Assembly (NCBI RefSeq): GCF_004138135.1
Contig: NZ_RYFD01000003.1
Location: 1 to 64,000 of the forward strand
Length of the DNA stretch: 64,000 bases
Direction: 5' to 3'
Source: Candidatus Oscillochloris fontis
GTDB taxonomy: Bacteria > Chloroflexota > Chloroflexia > Chloroflexales > Chloroflexaceae
Below the pieces are notes generated by a model, which worked only from the letters and a program-made list of their open reading frames with translations, did not search any database and was not told the DNA's origin. Position numbers and translations under genes: made by a program. Of the stretch, positions 59,872 through 64,000 are shown one piece after another (position 1 is the first letter of the stretch; every line of letters begins with the position of its first letter).

Positions 59872-61650
59872 TCACGGTAACGGCATCTGCCCCATGATCA
59901 CAATCTCACTAATCGGTGTAAAATCGCGCCCGCCCTCTGGTGGCACAATAGTCGTCTCCAGAATGACCAAGCGCACATAGCTACTCAGCACCGGCTTGGG
60001 CAGGCGGATGCTTTGCAGACTGGGATCATCATTGAACATGGCTCTCACATTACTCCCGTCACTAAACTCCAGACCGATCTTGACCACGCGCCGGTTCTGC
60101 CAGAAGCGGTTGGTGCCATCGGTCGGATCAACCTTGGCATAGCCGGGAATGACCTGCACCTCGCTAATCAGCATCGGGGCACCCAGTTCCAACTGTAGCC
60201 CCTGGCCAATCCCATCGCCCTCGACGCGCCAGGCGGTATCGGCATAGCCATCTACCACATTCCATGGTGAATAGGAGATCGGATTGCCCGCCGCATCAAT
60301 GCCATCGGGTGCGGCATCACTGGCTACAATGTCATAGGGGAAGAGTTGCTCAACCGGGCCATACTGGGGGCCACTAGGGGTGGTGGCGGTGGCACCAGCG
60401 ACACCCGACGATGGCCCGGCGGGGCTACTGGTCGCCCCCGTCTGCACCGCACCAGCCGTGGGTGCTCGGTCATCGGTGGGGGTGGGAGTTGCGGTTGGCC
60501 GGGGGGTACGGGTCGCACTTACGGCCACACTCGTCGGCGCGGCTCCTGGCCCACCATCACGGATCACAAACCAGAATATCCCGCCACCCGTAGCCAGCAG
60601 CACAACCAGTCCGACGATGATCGGTAGGACGGCGCAGCCGCGCCGCTGCGCCCGTGGTGTCGATTCCAGGGGCAGCGCAAAGGCGGGTGGAGGTGGAGGG
60701 GCAGCGCGGGGCAGGGGCGGCGGGGCCGCCGGGCTCGCCTGCACCACGGTGGGATCGTAGCCCCTCGGTTGCACCAGCGTCGGCCCGACATTCGCCACCG
60801 GCCCGGCCCGCATGATCTGGGTCAGGTCGCGGCGCATCGCCGCCGCACTCGGCGGGCGGTTGCGCTGATCGAGTTGCATGCCATGGGCGACCCAGGCAGC
60901 CAGCACATGCGGCACCTGCGGGTTGATCTGCGTGAGGAGGTGCAATGGATCGGGTTGGCCGGAGGCGGTGGCTCCCAGACGTTGCAGCACATCGGGTGGT
61001 GGTGCAGCGGCCAGCAGATGGTAGATCGTGGCTGCCAGGGCATAGAGATCGCTTACCGGGCCGGTGCCACTGCCCTGCACCTGCTCCAACGGCGCATAGT
61101 TGGGGGTATAGGCCAAGATACTGGCCGTGTTGGCTGATTGCACATTGGCATAGCCCTTGGCCAAACCAAAATCGAGCAGCACGATCTCGCCCGTCGGGGT
61201 CAGTTTGAGGTTCTGGGGCTTAATGTCGCGGTGGATGATCGGCGGATTCTGGCCGTGCAGATACTCCAACACCGCGAGGCACTGATCGGCCCAGCGCATC
61301 ACCTCTTCGACCGGGAAGGGCTGGCCGCGCTGGGTGAGCAGGTGGCCCAGATCATTGCCGGGAATATACTCCATCACCAAAAACTGGCCCTGCGCATCAG
61401 CAAAGAAGTCGGAGACCTTGGGCAAGGCGGGATGGCGCAGACTCGCCAGAATACGCGCCTCGCGCTCGAAGGCCGTGGACACATTGGCCCCCGTCACCGT
61501 CATCTGCTTGAGGGCGACTGTGGCTCCCAAACGCTGATCAACCGCCTCATAGACCGCCCCCATGCCGCCGCGCCCAATGGTGCGGGTAATCATGTAGCGT
61601 TGGTTGATCAGGGTATTTGCAGGGAACTCGGCTGGATTCTGGGTTTGCAT
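59872..61650 (-). CDS. membrane Ser/Thr protein kinase with C-terminal discoidin-like domain
   Basis: 592 residues. PknB-type kinase domain (about 18-280): GRGGMGAVYEA, catalytic HRDIKPQNLKL, DFGLAKG. A Pro-rich juxtamembrane region leads to one transmembrane helix (about 345-367, VLPIIVGLVVLLATGGGIFWFV). Outside lies a Thr/Pro linker and a discoidin/F5-8-type beta-sandwich (about 440-592; SPWNVVDGYADTAWRVEGDGIGQGLQLELG), commonly glycan-binding. A sugar- or wall-linked signal may control the kinase (inference). Confidence 0.94.
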   Translation of the reverse strand: MQTQNPAEFPANTLINQRYMITRTIGRGGMGAVYEAVDQRLGATVALKQMTVTGANVSTAFEREARILASLRHPALPKVSDFFADAQGQFLVMEYIPGNDLGHLLTQRGQPFPVEEVMRWADQCLAVLEYLHGQNPPIIHRDIKPQNLKLTPTGEIVLLDFGLAKGYANVQSANTASILAYTPNYAPLEQVQGSGTGPVSDLYALAATIYHLLAAAPPPDVLQRLGATASGQPDPLHLLTQINPQVPHVLAAWVAHGMQLDQRNRPPSAAAMRRDLTQIMRAGPVANVGPTLVQPRGYDPTVVQASPAAPPPLPRAAPPPPPAFALPLESTPRAQRRGCAVLPIIVGLVVLLATGGGIFWFVIRDGGPGAAPTSVAVSATRTPRPTATPTPTDDRAPTAGAVQTGATSSPAGPSSGVAGATATTPSGPQYGPVEQLFPYDIVASDAAPDGIDAAGNPISYSPWNVVDGYADTAWRVEGDGIGQGLQLELGAPMLISEVQVIPGYAKVDPTDGTNRFWQNRRVVKIGLEFSDGSNVRAMFNDDPSLQSIRLPKPVLSSYVRLVILETTIVPPEGGRDFTPISEIVIMGQMPLP

Positions 61651-61687
61651 GATTGCGCCTCCCTGTATGTCAACTTCTCACCTCTGG

Positions 61688-61857
61688 TGGGGGGGGGCGG
61701 GGGGCGGCTGCACCCCGATACCCCTCAAGCTAAGGGGATTTCGGCTTGGGGCTACGCCCCAAACCCATGGTTTTGCTGGTGCGGTTGGCCGCAAAGCGGC
61801 CAACCGCACCAGCAAAACACTCTTTTTCGTGGGGGCCTGCGGCCCCCACACCCCTGC
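61688..61857. repeat. family A hairpin repeat, copy A8, with G-tracts
   Basis: G9 (61689-61697), then G6, then a GGGGCTACGCCCC hairpin, a 22-bp perfect stem ending GCGGTTGGCCGC with an AAA loop (61771-61792 with 61796-61817), and a GGGGGCCTGCGGCCCCC hairpin. The core is GGCCGC where other copies have GGCGGC. It occupies most of the 266-base gap between the kinase and the dehydrogenase gene. Confidence 0.8.
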
Positions 61858-61916
61858 TGTGGTAGAGACGGGTATAATGGAGAAGAACAGCCCCCCACCA
61901 GATAAAGGAAATCCCT

Positions 61917-63071
61917 ATGCAGGAATTTTTCGAGTTTGGAATTGGCACCCGTGTCCTGTATAAACATGGCCTTGCCCATGAGCTTGGTTCGGTGATCGAA
62001 GAACTCGGTGCGCAGCGCCCCTTCATTATCGCCGATAAAGGCGTGGTTGGTGCAGGTCTGATCGAGCCAATCCTCACTGGAATCAACGCGCACTCTGAAG
62101 TGGCTGGCATCTTCGATGCGGTTCCCGCCAACTCCTCGGTGAGTGTGGTGATGGAATGCGCCGCCGCTGCCAGTGCTGCCGCCGCCGACCTGATCATCGC
62201 GATTGGTGGGGGTAGCCCGCTCGACACCGCCAAGGCGGTGCGGATCATCCTCACCTTCGGCGGGCATCTGCTCGACTACCAGGGCTACAATGTCATCCCC
62301 GACCGGCTCATCCCCATGATTGCCATCCCCACCACCAGCGGTACGGGCAGCGAAGTGACGCCCTACGCGGTCATCCGCGACGAGGAGCAGGATCTGAAAC
62401 TGAGTTTCGCCAGCCGCTACCTATTACCCGATGTCGCCATTCTCGACCCGCTCCTGACCCGCACGCTCCCGCCGATGCTCACGGCGGCCACCGGGATTGA
62501 CGCGCTCTCGCACGCTATCGAGACCTTCGTCTCGACCGAGAACAGCCCCTTCAGCGACGGCCTAGCACTGACGGCGATCAACCTGATCGGCACGCACCTC
62601 CGCACCGCAGTACAGCAGGGCGAGAACATGGAGGCACGCAGCCAGATGCTCATCGCCGCGTGCATGGCCGGAATGGCGTGTGCCAACAGCTACTTTGGCG
62701 TCATCCACGCCATGGCCCACGCGGTCGGCGGCAAGTTCCATGCCCATCATGGTACCGCGATCTCGATCTGTATGCCACACGGGATGCGCTTTAACAGCGA
62801 GGTCGAACCGGAACGCTACTTGCGCATCGCCCAGGCACTCGGCGTCAGCCGCGAGGGGCGCAGCGACGCCGAGGTGATCGCCGCCGGGATCGCGGCAGTC
62901 GCAGCGCTCGCGCATGACTGCGGGTTGCCCAGCCGCCTGCGCGATATCGGCGTGCCTGAGGACGCGCTACCCGATCTGGCCGCCACCGCCGCGATTGACG
63001 GGGCCATCTTCCATAACCCACGTGAGGCCAGTGAGGATGAGGTGTTGGCATTGTTGCAGGCCGCGTGGTGA
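61917..63071 (+). CDS. iron-containing alcohol dehydrogenase
   Basis: 384 residues, the family's usual length; AAAGGAAATCCCT precedes the ATG. NAD-binding GGGSPLDTAKA, TTSGTGSEVT, then metal-binding segments GIDALSHAIETF and VIHAMAHAVGGKFHAHHGTA with the Asp and three His expected for the Fe(II) or Zn site. It oxidises alcohols or reduces aldehydes or ketones with NAD(P); the substrate is unknown. It is convergent with the last gene. Confidence 0.95.
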   Translation: MQEFFEFGIGTRVLYKHGLAHELGSVIEELGAQRPFIIADKGVVGAGLIEPILTGINAHSEVAGIFDAVPANSSVSVVMECAAAASAAAADLIIAIGGGSPLDTAKAVRIILTFGGHLLDYQGYNVIPDRLIPMIAIPTTSGTGSEVTPYAVIRDEEQDLKLSFASRYLLPDVAILDPLLTRTLPPMLTAATGIDALSHAIETFVSTENSPFSDGLALTAINLIGTHLRTAVQQGENMEARSQMLIAACMAGMACANSYFGVIHAMAHAVGGKFHAHHGTAISICMPHGMRFNSEVEPERYLRIAQALGVSREGRSDAEVIAAGIAAVAALAHDCGLPSRLRDIGVPEDALPDLAATAAIDGAIFHNPREASEDEVLALLQAAW

Positions 63072-63083
63072 TGGGGTGGTGAT

Positions 63084-63125
63084 GGGTGGTGTAGCGACGC
63101 AAGATATTGCGTCGCTACACCACCC
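63084..63125. terminator. bidirectional terminator hairpin
   Basis: A perfect 19-bp stem (GGGTGGTGTAGCGACGCAA at 63084-63102 with 63107-63125) and a GATA loop between two convergent genes. The stop codon of the minus-strand gene lies in the right arm. Confidence 0.8.
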
Positions 63126-64000
63126 GACCCGCATCAACCGCACCTGTCACATGCACCCCCTGGCTCAAGATCACCCCCCGCGTACAGAGTTGGGTACGGC
63201 TGAGCAACCCCGCCATCGCGGCGGTGGGGCGGAGTTCGCTGAAGTGCTGCACAGGCAAGTGCGCCATGGGCGCAACCGAGGCCAGATCATCAAGCCAACT
63301 ACTCTCCACGCGGCTCCCCGCCCCCACATGCGCCCCGGCCCCGATCACCGAGTCCTGCACACGCGCACCATCATCTACGTGGGCTCCCGGCTCCAGACAA
63401 CTGGTCTCGACACGGCATCCGGCCCCGATCACACAGTCATCCCCGATCACCACCGGGCCAATAATGCGGCTCCCCGCCCCTACCCGTGCGCGCCCGATCT
63501 GCACCCAGCCACTGATCTGCACCCCCGGATCTAATTGGGCCTGCGGGTCAATCTGGCTGCGCCACGCCGCCCGCCGCGCCAACAAGAACTGCGCCGCACT
63601 CAGCGCCTCCCAGGGCGTACCAATTGGCACCCAGAAACCACTACAGATGTGGTAACCCACGGGGCGCTGCGCCGCCAACAGCCCGATCAGGTCGGTCAGT
63701 TCATACTCACCACGTGGCGAGGGCTGGATCTGCTCCAACGCCGCAAAGGAATCCGCATCAAGGTGGTAGATGCCGGGGTTGGCCAACGCATCGGGCGGCG
63801 GATGATCGGGCTTCTCCCAGATGCTGCGCACATGCCCATCCACAATCTGGAGTACCCCAAAGGATCGCGCATCCTCCACCCGCAGACCAGCGAGGCAGGG
63901 CAGGCTGCTACACACCCCCACCAGATCATCATGGGCGATCAGGTTGTCGCCATAGAGCAAAAAGAACGGCTCGTCCAGCGCACCAACCGCCCGCAATGCC
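63115..64000 (-). CDS. sugar-1-phosphate nucleotidyltransferase with LbH repeats (5' cut by window)
   Basis: About 295 residues are visible; the N terminus with its G-x-G-T-R motif lies beyond the window edge. The NTP-transferase part has FFLLYGDN (metal/sugar site), SIWEKPDHPP and NPGIYHLDAD. The C-terminal half is a left-handed beta-helix of hexapeptide repeats (IGRARVGAGSRIIGPVVIGDDCVIGAG). This is the layout of glucose-1-phosphate thymidylyl/uridylyltransferase-like or bifunctional GlmU-like enzymes. The exact nucleotide and sugar cannot be told. Confidence 0.9.
   Translation of the reverse strand, partial: ALRAVGALDEPFFLLYGDNLIAHDDLVGVCSSLPCLAGLRVEDARSFGVLQIVDGHVRSIWEKPDHPPPDALANPGIYHLDADSFAALEQIQPSPRGEYELTDLIGLLAAQRPVGYHICSGFWVPIGTPWEALSAAQFLLARRAAWRSQIDPQAQLDPGVQISGWVQIGRARVGAGSRIIGPVVIGDDCVIGAGCRVETSCLEPGAHVDDGARVQDSVIGAGAHVGAGSRVESSWLDDLASVAPMAHLPVQHFSELRPTAAMAGLLSRTQLCTRGVILSQGVHVTGAVDAGRVV

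Overview
The window looks like a chromosomal segment of a filamentous anoxygenic-type Chloroflexota bacterium (Chloroflexia, perhaps near Oscillochloris/Chloroploca). This is an inference from gene content: several WD40 and Ser/Thr-kinase fusion proteins, Pro/Thr-linker exported proteins, a small 8-TM protein and an EttA-type ABC-F protein. There are no rRNA genes and no phage or IS transposase. About 55 protein genes and three tRNA genes lie on both strands. Many intergenic gaps hold hairpin-rich dispersed repeats.

Left part (1-13.2 kb): an exported PPC-domain protein; a catalytically dead relative of a membrane-linked M28 peptidase (its intact relative is at 11986); comM; a small Cys-rich ferredoxin-like protein; an exported lysozyme-like protein; and a GH18 / TPR / alpha-beta-hydrolase cluster. 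Next come a bidirectional terminator, tRNA-Gln, tRNA-Leu, a TIR-bounded repeat, tRNA-Pro, and a PhoB/PhoR-like two-component pair.

13.3-19.2 kb is the most striking block. A CHAT-domain protease gene overlaps by 4 nt a 1263-residue nSTAND ATPase that carries one membrane segment and 15 nearly identical WD40 repeats. It has the layout of a sensor/NTPase plus protease-effector module resembling bacterial STAND immune systems. The CHAT gene is visibly poorer in G+C than its neighbours.

19-33 kb: M20 amidohydrolase; a LMW phosphatase + fructosamine kinase pair (protein deglycation); an RsmC-like methyltransferase; GNAT; CCA-adding enzyme; a single-domain response regulator; and a minus-strand run cmk - PH-domain membrane protein - large exported protein - ABC ATPase - small membrane protein, with no ABC permease. 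A DUF4388 protein follows.

33-36.3 kb is an arsenic island: an ArsR-ArsC fusion divergent from gapdh-arsJ, with a palindrome between them. 36.3-41 kb is a minus-strand run greA - lysS - epimerase - acyltransferase; greA has a strong promoter and a leader terminator. 41-46 kb: VanW protein, a zinc-ribbon/kinase/WD40 protein, a hypothetical protein and MarR. 47-50 kb: a membrane protein, a degenerate sensor kinase, and a two-gene nucleotidyltransferase module that may be a toxin-antitoxin pair.

50-64 kb: ettA, an SDR39U1-type protein, an ArsR with Cys motifs, a REC-PAS-GGDEF-EAL protein, DAHP synthase, a TSUP exporter - GT4 - M23 lipoprotein run, a membrane Ser/Thr kinase, an iron alcohol dehydrogenase, and a sugar-1-phosphate nucleotidyltransferase cut by the window end.

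Three dispersed repeat families recur: (A) long GGCGGC-core hairpins whose outer stems differ between copies but stay self-complementary (8 places); (B) about 50-75 bp elements ending in GTAGGGGCGAAG inverted repeats (4 places); (C) about 140 bp elements with GTAACTATTCACACTT termini (2 places). Domain calls were made by eye from translated sequence; no database search was run.
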